This document shows positions 12,701-25,200 of a stretch of 64,000 nucleotides of DNA, piece by piece. The DNA lies in assembly GCA_017163975.1 (NCBI GenBank), contig JAFFSR010000242.1, forward strand, positions 5,295,001-5,359,000, written 5' to 3'. The notes under the pieces are model-generated. The model was given only the letters and a program-made list of their open reading frames with translations. It did not search any database and was not told the DNA's origin. Within the stretch, counting starts at the first letter, position 1; each line of letters begins with the position of its first letter. A program made the translations under genes and the position numbers. This stretch comes from Anastatus disparis. Taxonomy: Eukaryota > Arthropoda > Insecta > Hymenoptera > Eupelmidae.

Positions 12701-14778
12701 TTATGTACGTTAGTTTGTTAGACAAATTTCCCACGACATGCACAAAGTATACAAATAAATAAAAAAAAAATGATAATAGTCGCGTAATTGGGCCAATATA
12801 AAAGAAAAGGCCTAGCCCTCCTAATTTCCGGTTGGCTGAACAGTAAAAACTGACGTTTTCCATCATCATTGCGCTTTTGATAATGCTTTGAATTTAAAGC
12901 GACGCTCGAAAAATACCTGCAAGCGTACTTGAAATCAATCAATTCGGAAGGATTCTTGGATGTTAAATGACATCATGCTTTGTAATTTTAGAAACCGATG
13001 TTAATACTATTTCAGTTTTGTATAATGATTTTTTTTCTTTTTAGCCATTAAAGTGTAAAACGTAAAAAAACGTACTGATTATGTGTGCATGCAGACTTTA
13101 CACATGAACTTTGCGCATATAATTTTTACACATAATTTGAAAATTCGAAAAAATTGTTAGCATTTAAATTATATAAACATAAAAATATACACAATTTATA
13201 AAACACATCTAAATTAACATATGAGGTTTTTATATATTGTGTATATTTTATTTTTGTATATTATTTATGTGTAAATATTTTTATGAGTTTTAAAATAGTG
13301 CGTACAAATTATGTGTATTACTTTCAAAGGTAAAGAGGTACAAATTTTATTAGTTGGTTTTGTTTAAACTGAGAATTTTACATTTTGCATTATGTAACAA
13401 GGTTAAGTATTAGTACAAAATATTCAACAAATTAATATTAATTAAGATTATTTAACTTGATTTGCATGGATAATTTAATTTGGAGATTCACATAATAGTT
13501 GTTTGGCTTAGAAATTTCTGTAAATGTATTATTTTAAATAATCAATATTTTCGATATGTATCATACGAATTATAACGAATCGCGGGTCGATTATTACAAT
13601 AAAATTAATAATTTGAAATTTTTAAGTAGAAAAGGTCGAATGTGGTGCGGCAAATTTAATGTTAAAAGAAAGAAGATTAATTAATTTTTATAGTTCACTT
13701 CCTGCTCTCCCTAATATTTACTAATATATTTAAATAATTAAATTAAAAACTATTAATTTATTTAGATTATTACATTCATTTAATCATTGAAGATGTTACT
13801 TTATTTTTTTTTCACGATTACACGGAGAAAGTATTTTGTTATGCTTATAGTTTAGATTATGCATAAGTTTTTAGAAAATTGCATTTATTAATTGTTTTAT
13901 GAAATATGAAAATTTAAATGAAAAAATTTGAATTGTATTAAAACATTTAATATTATAAAAAGTCACAAAATTTTAATAATTTTTTTTATTTAATATTTAT
14001 CGTATGTTTTAATAATACATTTTTTATCCAATTTCCTCATAGAGAGTAAATTGAAACCTTAATTATTATTATCGATCTAAGATAAAAACTAATTTCAATC
14101 ATTAACATCTTTTAGTAACAATTTTTAATTTGTTTTTTGATAACCTTAATTTTTCGACAGTTGAAATTTTGCAAAATTCAATTTCATTTAATTTTCATTT
14201 CAGACCCTTCGTTCAATAATGTTGGTCATTAATTATTTTTTTGTGACAAGTAAAATTATTCCAAATTCTAGCAGAGCAAATGAAATGTTTATTTAAGAAA
14301 ATTAAACTCAAGTGCATTATTAAATAAGCGTTTCATGAAATTAAATATTACTACTGCTATTTTACCAATAGATATATTTGTAGGTCAATATAAAAATGTA
14401 TTATCAATTTAGGAACAATTACGGTCAATATTTAAGTAATAAATATTAAAAAAGTTCTTCTCAAATATAAATAAAAATTTTCAATCTACAAAATTAAATA
14501 AAATTTAACGTAAAAATGTACTTAAAGTTAATAAATGAATGCAACATGTCATTTGAAAATATATTATTATTTAAGGATTTTTTAAATAAAATAAATAATT
14601 AAAGCACATTTAATAAAAAGTCTATCGAATGGTTAAATAATATTAAAAAATCCTTGATAAATTCTTAAAAATCTTTCTACTCACTCATCATGCTTTTTCC
14701 TGTACAAGCCAGACAGCACGGCGCGCATAATATAAGCATCGCCACAACTAAATTCATCATCAAGCTATTCAACTCCAT
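6593..14778 (-). CDS. CAP-superfamily antigen 5 / venom allergen 3-like secreted protein, complete, 7 coding exons
   Basis: Coding exons on the minus strand, in order: 14778-14685, 9995-9877, 9060-8979, 7567-7401, 7260-7160, 6824-6730, 6639-6593. Every intron is GT-AG, the phases (1,0,1,0,2,1) join without a frame break, and the product is 234 aa. Residues 1-24 form a signal peptide (hydrophobic LVVAMLILCAPCCLA), so the protein is probably secreted. The CAP fold is shown by EHNRLR (His47), WDDELA (Glu76), WFNEV (Glu136) and HYTQVVW (His151), the usual His/Glu/Glu/His cavity residues, followed by VGCG and CNYGPSGN. Predicted mature Cys are 25, 37, 88, 165, 183, 204, 219 and 231; eight fits four disulfides as in insect antigen 5. 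Length is normal for the family. These proteins occur in venom, saliva and haemolymph, and their molecular function is poorly known; nothing here proves venom expression. The start is the only Met placed before the signal peptide. Oddity: the last 14 residues come from a small separate exon. If intron 6 were retained, the C-terminus would differ. Confidence 0.93.
9733..9781. repeat. (TA)n microsatellite, about 24 units
   Basis: An uninterrupted TA dinucleotide run in intron 2 of the antigen 5-like gene, about 100 bp from the exon 2 donor. Probably length-polymorphic. Confidence 0.95.
9996..14684 (-). other. Intron 1 of the antigen 5-like gene (4.7 kb), containing a SINE and AT-rich sequence
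   Basis: Donor GTGAGT follows the ATGATGA end of exon 1, and acceptor TTTATTTACAG precedes exon 2; phase 1 (A|GA makes Arg32). This intron is much longer than the other five (90 to about 1410 bp). Apart from the SINE at 10407-10610 I see only AT-rich sequence. The ORF at 12718-12942 on the minus strand shows no family features. Confidence 0.85.
10407..10610 (+). mobile_element. tRNA-derived SINE, copy 2 (in intron 1 of the antigen 5-like gene)
   Basis: Starts GAGATCTCAGTGGCTCATTCGG with a damaged A box (GGTAAAGTG instead of GGTAGAGCG), an intact B box and the full 3' body. The terminal stem is CGTCGCT / AGTGACG, so the one change leaves a G-U pair. The tail is CTAAATAAATAAAAAAAAA. It is antisense to the host gene. 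Confidence 0.85.
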
Positions 14779-14872
14779 GTCTCCTGGATGTATATAAGCA
14801 CCTTGTTTTAAATATTTAACGTTCGAAATAAAAATTTAAGAAAAAAAGAAAACAAACAAAATTTCGCTAATC

Positions 14873-14884
14873 TCACGCGCACAT
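14873..14884 (-). promoter_or_regulatory. Possible minimal upstream ORF in the 5' UTR of the antigen 5-like gene
   Basis: The inferred leader contains ATG TGC GCG TGA, a three-codon ORF about 100 nt before the main start. If the leader is unspliced and begins near 14960, this uORF would be translated first and could lower expression. It may be chance. Confidence 0.25.
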
Positions 14885-14955
14885 AAATATACAAACACGA
14901 TAGAAAAAAAAAGATGAGTAAAGTGAGATCAGTTACGAAGCCGCGATTTTCAACG

Positions 14956-14993
14956 ACTGAGGATCTGACAGTGAACAACCGATCATTTTATAT
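14956..14993 (-). promoter_or_regulatory. TATA-like box and probable start region of the antigen 5-like gene
   Basis: On the minus strand TATAAAA lies at 14993-14987. TCAGA (A at 14966) and TCAGT (A at 14958) follow 27 and 35 bases downstream, matching the arthropod initiator TCAKT/TCAGT at about the right distance. This would give a 5' UTR of roughly 180-190 nt before the ATG at 14778 if no UTR intron exists. Positions are inferred from motifs only. Confidence 0.5.
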
Positions 14994-15161
14994 TCTCTCC
15001 AGCAAAGATTTTTTATATGTATATATACATATATATACGCTCTCTTTGGCTGGCCGAACAGGTGGCCTCAAGCTGTTATAGGCCCGCTGGCACGTGTGAC
15101 ACGCGCGCGCACCGCCAATGAATTTTATATCATTAGGTGAGATACATGGTCCGTAGGGTGT

Positions 15162-15697
15162 CAAATTTTTATTTTTATTTTTTTTCGAATTTTAAAATCG
15201 ATGTATTGATACTTTAGGGACCGTATGGTTTTTTTTAGCGTTCACGTTTTCATGGGTTACATTCGTTGGAGTCAAAGTTTTTTTTTCTCACATCAGGTAC
15301 ATAAATTATTTAAATTCAAAATTTCTGACGAAAATTTTGAATCGTTTGAAAAAGAAATTTGGTTTTTATGAGTCATCTTTGATTATTTTTAAATATGAGC
15401 AATAGTCTCGAATTTAATCCAACGTTAATATTTTCGCTTATGACCCTTAATCAGTGGTTATAGGCGGACACATTAAAGTTGGATAAAATTTAAAATTACT
15501 ATTGGTCATATTTAAAAATAATCAAAGGTGACTCATGAAAACCAAATTTTTTTTTCAAACGATTCAAAATTAACGCCACCAATTTTGAATCGTTAAATAA
15601 TTTATGTAAAAACTTTAGCGCCAACGATCGTAACCCATGAAAATATAAATATCAATACACTGATTCATAAATTTGAAAACAAAAAAAAAAAATAAAA
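15162..15697. repeat. Fold-back (inverted repeat) element, about 535 bp, upstream of the antigen 5-like gene
   Basis: Two imperfect arms, 15162-15423 and 15478-15697, surround a ~54 bp centre. Matching blocks, outer to inner: GTATTGATA / TATCAATAC; TTTCATGGGTTAC / GTAACCCATGAAAA; ACATAAATTATTTAA / TTAAATAATTTATGT; TTTGATTATTTTTAAATATG / CATATTTAAAAATAATCAAA; AATCCAAC / GTTGGAT. The arms differ by substitutions and indels, so it is old. It encodes nothing visible and has no clear target duplication. It could be a fold-back MITE or an inverted duplication. Its inner end is about 170 bp upstream of the TATA box. Confidence 0.8.
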
Positions 15698-17888
15698 TGT
15701 ATGATTAAGTCTTACAGGATATTTTCAAATTAAATTACCATAAGTAAGTGCAACGAACTTAACACTTTACAATTTTTTCGACGTACTTGTCATATTAATA
15801 CATCTTTTTTTCTATAAACTTAAATGAAGAATTTTTTTTTAGAGATTATATATTTTATTGTATTATTATATAATAAATTTTGTAAATTAAGGGCGCAGAA
15901 ATTAAAAGGGGACAGAATGCGATTTCGCCAAAAAAGTATTGTTCAAAGACAATAATAACCTCAAGTTTCAAAGTACAGACATTCAGAGAATTTAAACGCG
16001 CATGTTTTAAAAAGAAAAAAATGCAAAGACTTTAAATTTAAAAAATCTATGTTCAAAAAATGTAGAAAATGAGAATCTCGCAATAAACTATAAACCGGAA
16101 GAATAAAATTTTCTGTATCCATTTAAAAATCATACGTATGTAAAAATCGATGAAATCAATTCCATTAATATGACATTAAATATTCTATATTCTATTCTGT
16201 AACGTCGAGATATACGATTTTCCTCAAACAACCTACATTTTTTAATTCATTAATTTTTATCAAGCCAAGAGAATTTCTTTTCCGTAGTATCGAATGTCAT
16301 TGATAATTAATTTTAAGGATTCGCTGTACAATAGATTTTTTATGATTTTTATTTTATGATTTTACGTGAACATTTTATGATATTTTAAAATTTATTTGCC
16401 CATACAAATATTGAATCGGATGTCATAAAATGAAATATGCTGCTTAATTAATTAAAATTTTCGATTAAACATGAGTACTAAAATTTTAAAAAAGTCCAAG
16501 ATAATAAAATATCTGAATTAAAAACATAATTGTTAAAGATATTAATTCAACCCACATGGTAAAGCTTCAAAGGCATTAAAAATTAATTTATCATGTATTA
16601 TAAACAATATGTTTTATACTTCATTATATATAAATTTACAATTAAGACTTTGAAAGCCTCAATAACATGGGAATATATATTCTCGAAAGGATCATAAATG
16701 TTACACTTGGGAGCTGAAAATATAACGTGCAAGATAAGTATTAAATTTTAATTATTTAATGTTGAGGCTCAATTTAATCTGAATATTTTATTAAAATTGC
16801 TCAACTAAATTTTATCATAAACGTTAAATTCCTTTTGGATATTAAATAATCATCGATAATATAACGGAATGCAATGCAACAATTTAAATGTAAATCTTTA
16901 AAATTTTGATTTAAAAAAAAATTTTGATTACTTTCCTTATATATCAAACAAACTCATCGCCTGCCAATCATTCGACAAAGTCAATGCCATAATTCTGAAA
17001 AACCCATATTTGTTAAAAAAAAAAACAAAAAAAAAATAATAACTAATAATGAATATCCACAAAAGATGATCAATAAAAATAACTACGGGATTCACCTATA
17101 CATCGTAAACAAAAATTTAAGAAAGGTTTAGAGGAAAGTTTGTTTTATAATGTGCAGCTGAGTTTCAAAGTTCATAAAATAGTTGTGGTTAATTGCAACA
17201 TTTGTATTTAAATTTTAAAAAATTATCATTTAAATTGTCACATAAACTAAATTTAGATAAACAAAAAGAAATTTTTCGGAATGATGATCACGTGATATAT
17301 GCTTTGAATTATACAAGTATTTCACTGGCAACGTTACTGTTATTGTGCAAAACAATTTTGGCTTACACGTGGATTATATGGGAATTTACGATATTTTATT
17401 TATGATCTTAGCCATTATTATTCGATTTAATGTTTTGTTCTTAATATTTTAATACATGTATCATGACTTTTTTATAAATGTACAATTTTCTGTATCAATT
17501 TTAGATATATTGTATTTTACTGGTGACTTACGCTATTCTATTTCCCCCCAAATGATATTTCTTGAATTAAAATTATATTTTCTGTAATCCATGAATCTAT
17601 GTTTAAAATGGTATTGTATGAAATAATATTGATATTTTGTTGCGATTTCAATGAAACTTTATTCTTTCAGAATTTTAATACTTCATAAAATGTATTACAT
17701 CTGATATAATCAAAGGCACGTAAGTGATATATATTTTATTTACTATTCCGCAAATAAACAAAATATTACTCAATTTTGTTTTTTAAAATAATTTTTTTCG
17801 ACTTTAAAATATTTTACACGGTTAATAATTTATATTGAAATTTTACAATACCTATTGCTATTATTATAATTACAATACAATGTATAAA
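15698..17888. other. AT-rich intergenic sequence, nothing recognised
   Basis: Long A/T runs and short chance frames (17193-17405 on the plus strand has no conserved features). No RNA gene or further repeat was seen. Confidence 0.6.
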
Positions 17889-18060
17889 TGACGTCTACGT
17901 TAACTCAATTGATAAGCTATGGATTTGTAATCTATTGGTTTAGGTTTAAATCCTAATCTTTGCCCATTGATATATGCTCTATTGTAAAGTTCAATCACCG
18001 ATTAACACTTTAATGATAACGAAAATATTATAGTAACGTTGAACTGTTAAAAAAATAAAA
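17889..18060 (+). mobile_element. Diverged relative of the SINE, copy 3
   Basis: Weak but collinear similarity to the other copies. The tRNA-like head reads GTTAACTCAATTGATAAGC, then ATGGATTTGTAATCT, then GGTTTAAATCCTAATC in place of the B box. The 3' body keeps GATTAACACTTTAATGATAAC and a GTAACGTTGAA end before an A-rich tail. The terminal stem is lost. It is either an old copy or a related subfamily. Confidence 0.6.
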
Positions 18061-18694
18061 TATAATAATGTTTTACATATATACAAGTTATTTTATTCTA
18101 AAACAAAGTTTGAACTTATAAAAGCAATAACAATGCTATCATAACAGAAGGATAAAACGATTTTTCTCATCAACAGGTTATAGCATCGACTTTAAATGCT
18201 TAAAGTTGCATATATATGTTCCATCAACGTATATAGGTTGAATTGTGCCAGCCCGAAGTAGTAACAGTCGTGCACGTTCAGGCACAATGTAAAGACGAGG
18301 CTCGCTTTAGTTTAACCAACACTTCGATGCCTATCTCTCTTCCTATATCTTTTTGATCGATTTCGTTTACTCGAGCTTTTTCTTCGTAATAACTTACTTG
18401 TTACGTTTCTTGACAAACGTATATTCGCACCCTCTTCTGACTATTTGTTTTTTTTTATTGCTTTGATGAAAGAAGTGTTTGCAAAGATTTTGTTGAAATA
18501 AAAGGTGCTTTGGAATACTTGGTTCGTTAATATTTTTATTTAAATTTTTATTTGCCTATCTATAGACTAATAATGATTGACACTGTCATATTATTACGTC
18601 GTTGTATAAAAATAAAGTTATTTAGTAAAATAATATTATTTTATGTAACAATATAAAACAATCAATTATTTTAGTCAAACAAAGAAAAGTAAGT

Positions 18695-18899
18695 GAGGTC
18701 GTCAGTGGCTCAGTCGCTAGAGCGATGGATTCGAAATCTCGAGGACCCGAGTTCGAATCTCGCTCTCGGCTGATTCATACAAGCACCACGGTACTTTACA
18801 TGTGCTTTTTTCACAAACACACTGGAAACCTCCGTCGCTAATTAGCACTGCAATGATAGCATAAATACAGCGACGTTAAATACAATAGAAAAAAAAAAC
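18695..18899 (+). mobile_element. tRNA-derived SINE, copy 4
   Basis: A near-consensus copy: GAGGTCGTCAGTGGCTCAGTCG, anticodon loop TTCGAAA (changed from TTCGTAA), B box GAGTTCGAATCTCGC, and an intact CGTCGCT / AGCGACG stem. AAACAAAGAAA occurs at 18677-18687 and again at 18896-18906, a plausible 11-base target-site duplication. If so, the element may begin a few bases before GAGGTC. Confidence 0.88.
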
Positions 18900-18921
18900 A
18901 AAGAAATACTAAATTTCATTA

Positions 18922-19240
18922 AGAGCATGACGAAGCTGTCCGCCTTCTAATAATATTTCCAATCTTAACTTATGAATAAACGATGCGTTTAATCGAGTTT
19001 CTTTGCTACAAAGAAAAAATTTGTAAGATTAAACTCTAGTGCGGACAACTCAAAAAATCCACCAAAATATTATACATACAAAGTTATAATAAAAACTTTC
19101 AATATGTCGTATTTTAAGGTTAGGTTTGTCGAGTTTGATATCTAATTTCCAATCCAAGCTCATAAAAAAATAACAAGTCCAAATGATTTTTTATTTTAAC
19201 AAAAATTATTGTATAAATATAGCTTTAGTGCGGATAAGTC
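18922..19240. repeat. Possible small non-autonomous element with GCGGA-type repeats (uncertain)
   Basis: Three related motifs occur: AGCTGTCCGCCTTCTAA near 18930, CTAGTGCGGACAACTC near 19040, and TTTAGTGCGGATAAGTC near 19225. The first is inverted relative to the other two; the last two are direct repeats about 185 bp apart. This could be a MITE or a partly duplicated repeat. Boundaries are not secure. Confidence 0.3.
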
Positions 19241-22200
19241 ATTATATTTGTTTAATTTAAGAATTTGAAAAGATATTGATAAAATAAAAAAAGCAAAACT
19301 CGATTGCTGCAGCTCCGACATGCCGTTAAATATTTTCGTTTATTTTTGGGCCAACACGATTATCAGACAAAAAAAGTTGAAGTAGATTAGCTCCTAAAAG
19401 TTTTGAAACCAATGTGAACAAAAAATGCATCTTGAAAGTGCATAAAAACTTTAAGCATGGATTTATATGCATTTAAAAGCAATCATAAAAAACTAAAAAT
19501 TATACCCGTTTAAAAATAGGAATTTTTTATAATTTTCTAAAGTAAATTATTTGTTTCTAATTTAATAATAAGTTAAAAAAATTTTTTTAAATGACTTTAC
19601 TTTTTCTATTAAAAAGAAAGTCTAAATTTACATCTATCTTCGACCAATTACACTCAAAACCACCGAGTCTTCGTAAATATTTGCCAAGCATACTATTGTA
19701 TACCGGCGTTACCAACGTTATTGCTACATATTACATATGTTTATTTACATTTACATTACGAACATTGTGTTCATCAGCTCCTGTAATTAATACATACCGT
19801 ATGAATGACGTTTCATAATAATATAGAATAATCAACCTAATTGATGTACCGGAAATGGATTTTAATTGGTTTCGATAGCTTTTCAAATCAACAAGTTTCG
19901 TATTATTTTATAATTTTAGATATATACTAAATATAGACGAAAATATATATATTTAAATATGACTTGCATTTATATATTTAGAATATTTTTTGGACTTTGA
20001 TTAAATCAGTTCGGGAGACATTTAGGCTAATTGATTGTGTTTCCATAAATCAAATTATAATTTTATTAGATTTTGTGAATGATTTTAAATTATTGCTTAT
20101 TTTATCATGAATAAATTTTATATAATAGTTAATAGAAACAAAGAAAATAGAAAGGAAGAAGACCAATAAAATAAAACAAATATAAATATATAATTAATAT
20201 CTTTCAATTATTTAGTTTTTTTTAAATCAATTAATATACTATAAATCTTTAGTTACATTATTCGAAATTAATTCTTTAAAATTAATTTAATCATAATGTT
20301 ATTTCCGATAATTATTATATAATTCGTTTATATTTATTTTTATGCTAATCAAATAAATAATTTATCTGAATCCATAATTAGCTTTACATATATAAATAAA
20401 GACAATATATGAATAATTTACATATTTTTTTTGAAAATCATATAAAATCGATAAAAAATGTTACAAAAACTTAGCTTTGAAAAAACTTGGATACGAAAAT
20501 AATTATTTTTTTATAAATATAACTAATAAACAAATAACTATAAAGTTTTTTCTTAACGTAATAAAGTTGACTTTATGAATCATATATTAAAGAAGCGCGT
20601 GTACGAAAGGTTTGATTAAAAATGATGAAATAGTTATGTAATAGCAAATTTCATTCGTTTTGATCAACACGTGTTAAATAATAAATATTTTTTATTGATT
20701 TTCAATATCAATTAACGATCCGAAAATATTGCTGTACCTTTTTAGCCTATTAATTATAGTTATAACCTTGATATTATTACGGTTACTATTGTAACCACAC
20801 ATCCTAGACAAAAGCTGATTTGAATACCTTTTCAGTTACTTTATTTTTTTTTATTACGTATGTATCGTTTTTATAAATTTTTATGTATGTTTTTAGTAAT
20901 ATTTTTTTTTAATTACAGTAATAATAAATTTTTAACATTATTTCTAAATTTTTATAGATATTCAAATTTAATTTCGATTTAATATCGTTTTACATTTTTA
21001 AATAAATCGGATGTATTTGAAAATATTTAATTTGTTCAATGAAATTTCCTGTTCACTGTTATAAATTGAATTATGATATTTATTTTCTGTAATGTCCTAT
21101 AATGAATCAATCTAAAATTAATATATGATTTTATTAATTATGTTTGATTTGATTTATTTTAAAGTACTTATGAGAATTGAAAAAAATTATGATGAAATAA
21201 AAATATATTTTTCATGTATTTCTTAAAAAAAGTACTATTTTTATATAAAATTGTTATAATGTGGTCATATATCATCCTCGACATTTTTCAGACCTGTAGC
21301 TTAATTATTATTAGGTGATGACATCGAAGAATTAAAAATCAATCAATTATTGGATAAACACATTGTACTTAATTATGTTCACAATATATTAAAATAAGTA
21401 GTTTATTAATTTATATAAAAAAGCAAGTTAATTTTAATTGTCAATAAAATTTCTTATTTATATATTAAGACTATTTTATTTTATTTGTAGAAATAAAATA
21501 TAATAGTTTTAATTTTATTAAATAAATAGCATAGTAAAATAAAGTTTTTTCAAAAAATTCTATGCAATTAAATTTTATTTGAAATTCATATTATAATATT
21601 TGAATTATTAAAAACTTTTATATTTTAAAATTTATAACAACCTCTTTATACTTTTAAAATTAAAAGAAAGAAAAATAAACTTTATTTTACTTTTTATTAT
21701 TTACAACTTTCAATGAGAATAAATTTATAAAAATTTCTCTTATTAATTAATCAAAAGACGCTTTATAGGAGTGACTGCTTACAATGTAATATCGTTATTC
21801 CTTTTTTTAATAGTATTTCTACTTTTCTTTTTATCGTCAAAAATAGATAAATTTTTAAATCGATAAATTTATTGCTTCGAATGGTACGGGTGAATCATGC
21901 CCGAATATTTTATTTTTAATGCCATAAGACAAGACATAAAGTCTCCAGTGGCTTTTTAGCGTTTCCATAGGATTTTGGCGAATTATAAGATTATAATGAA
22001 TACACAAATAAGACAGCTTCTTTCCGTTCAATGACTCATTATTTGTAAGATGATAGTCATGTCAATGATTGTTAATTTTGTTTGAACCACAACTTTACGG
22101 ATGGGAGGAAAAGGAAATTTTTTAAATTTGTGATGATACTATGAATGAAAATGGTTTGTAGCGGTATTTTATTGTGTACCATCGATTTGTTCTTAGTGAT

Positions 22201-25200
22201 GAACTAGTAATTTATGCAAACAAAAATTTATAACGGAATCATATTATTAATTATGAAACTTATTTTTCTTGAATTAATTGAGTATATAAAAATAAACATA
22301 AGTTTCAGTATAATTTATACAATAATTCTTGTAAAAATTAAATGGATACATATTATATGCTGATTACATTATTATATTTTAAATTTACTGATAATTGTTT
22401 TACTTATTAAATAAGGAAAATTAATTCTCGAAGGTATCTTCAATAAAATTTACTTAAAGGAGATGATGGATATCAGGCTACAAATCTTTTTTCTTAACTT
22501 TTATTCTATTATGCTTACAAGGAGCTAATAACAACCTCAAAATATTTGCTGTAACGGATTGTCCATGCTTACAACAAGGTATATAGAATTTTTAAAAAAT
22601 TATTCATTTAATGTACTTTACAAACAAACTTTTTTTAAATAACATACATTACAAATATTGAGTACTAGTTCGTTGGGTACAAAATTATTTTGTTCTTATT
22701 GTAATACAAAGTACAAGTAATTATTCGCATTACTTTGCATAAAAGTGTATCTTAAGCTTAAAAAAGTATCTTCACTTTGTTTACCTTAGAATTTCTATTT
22801 AAAAAATTTAATTTCCTCGATACGATCGTGCGTTTGTTTATTTTGCCCAGAAATCATCAGACGCGTTTATGTACATGTATACATTATAGAACCGACGCCC
22901 ATGTATAGCATTCTCTTTCCGCTCCATCATTGTCATTTTGTCGAGGGGGATATTATATAATCCAGCGCGTAAAAGCTAAAGCCCCGAGCAGCACATTGGC
23001 CAAGACAAACTGGTCTACGGGAAAACAGGGCGTTTCGTTTGTGTATGCTCGGTTAGTAAAGAAGAAAAAAAAAGGACAATTTTTTTTTTTCGTGTTTGCT
23101 GTAGCGCAAAAGGAAAACATTAAAAGGGAGAGCCGCTGTGTGAATTGGCTGGGTATCGATTGACGTATTAAATAAACACGGACTATTACATTTTGTTTAT
23201 TAAATAGTTTGCACGATCGATTTAACGAATTTTCCGAACGCTCAAGTTTTAATGGATTAAAGCTTTTATTGAAAACTATTGAAGTTTGTTTTATTTTAGA
23301 GGGTGGATATTTTTATTTATACTCATGGGCATATCGATAGCAATTAAATATAGTTGTCGCGTGAATGGAATTTGATTATTTGATGTGAAAGGTAGAAATA
23401 TTAATATTGTTTTTCGATAAAGTAGGGTGAGTCAAATTTTTATAAATGATGAGATTAAAATTAATACTTTCTGAGTCAAATTCATATTTTCTGAGTTTTA
23501 TATGTTTAAAATTTTCAAATAAATTTTGAAAATTGCCTTACTGTTTTTTGTAAATGACTATTGATTAAAAAACCTTTTTTCGAAAAGATCAAGTAGAACA
23601 TGTTTATTTTTTATTTCTAAAATTTAGCACACATTAAACTAAGCTGATGTCAAAAATGAAAAATATAAAAAAATTTGAAGATTCAGCACGTGTCATTTTT
23701 ATAAAATAAATTTTTTATATTTTCAAGCTCTTTTATGAATATGCTAAACACAATAAATTTTTATGCGATGCATTAACGAAGGTATTTTTTATTTTTGCAT
23801 TAATAATATTTATTTTAAAACGTGATACAGAACTTTGAAATATCGAAGGTTTTTTTCCTTAAACTCGAAAAATTTCAAAGTTTTTAATTAACGTAGAATA
23901 TTTAACGTATTTATAAATACATAAACCGATTATTCAACAATATGGTATGAAATTAAAAATTTTATCGACCGAAATAAAATCTTTGTAGAAAGGATTTCAA
24001 TTAAAAGGCTTATATAGATGTATCGGTGAAGATTATTCGGTATTAAGGAAAAGATAAAATAAAACTCGATCTCTAATAATTAAAAACCATTCTATACTTA
24101 TAACTCAAAGTCCAAAGCTGATCGAAGATGATCCAGCTTTCTCGGTGATTAATCTCTATATTTAATATATTGATAATTAAACGACAGATTTTTAAAATTA
24201 AGACGAAAGACTAAAAATAAATCCGGAAGTTCAAGTCTATATCTAACCACATAGCCATATCTATACATAGAACTTATAGAAGAGAATGACAAGCGTATAA
24301 CCTCGGAGCATATTGTATTATATTTTGGGATAGAGTGTATGGAGAGAGCTCATCATTACGCGCACATATAACGTGTGTAGTGGCACGCGATCGTAATTAA
24401 ATGACGTTATATACCCACCTCTAAAATCCCCCCTATAACATGAAGTGGGGGGGCTATAATAAATTGCTGTCAATTATTATTTCGTATAGCAAAGTAATAG
24501 GCCAGCCAACGCAACACGTTTCAGAAGCAAAGATTAATTGAACTTTAAGAGCCTGCGTGTACCACTTGTGTTGCTGGGCTTAGTCTTCGATCTTTAAATA
24601 TGAATTTAGGAAGTGCGGCTGGTTATATATTAGATACGTGATTCACATAACTAAGTAAGTATATGAACTTTATAAAGATGTATAATTAAACAATTTTCAA
24701 AAAATTTTAAAGTTCTTTTTTCTTTTAATAAATAAAACTGCATAGGCTATACGTCTAATTTTAATTTTATTTTTTCGGCTTATTTAATATTCATTTGCAA
24801 TTATTTTATTGTTATAATTAAAAAATTTTTTTATTAATATTATTGAAAAATAAATATTTAATAAAATTTCATATTTTTGAATAAAAAGCATGTTGAACGT
24901 TTGAAACATGTTTTAAAACGTGAGAACAAGAAATCGAATATTCGAATGCCACTCTTCTTTTCGCGACGATGACACGGAATCGTTTTAAGTCGGTAATCGT
25001 TATATCACCAGTTTCAAAAATGACAACCTCGAATTTCGATGCGGAGATAAGTTACAACTACAATTTTTATTTACAATTTTTTTCGTCCAGCTATTAGCAA
25101 TTTTTTTTATTAAAAATGACCATTTTTTTTATACGAAATTATGTAAAATTAATGATAGAAATTTTTTTGTAAAGTTTCGAGTATAAAAAATTATTTTTTA

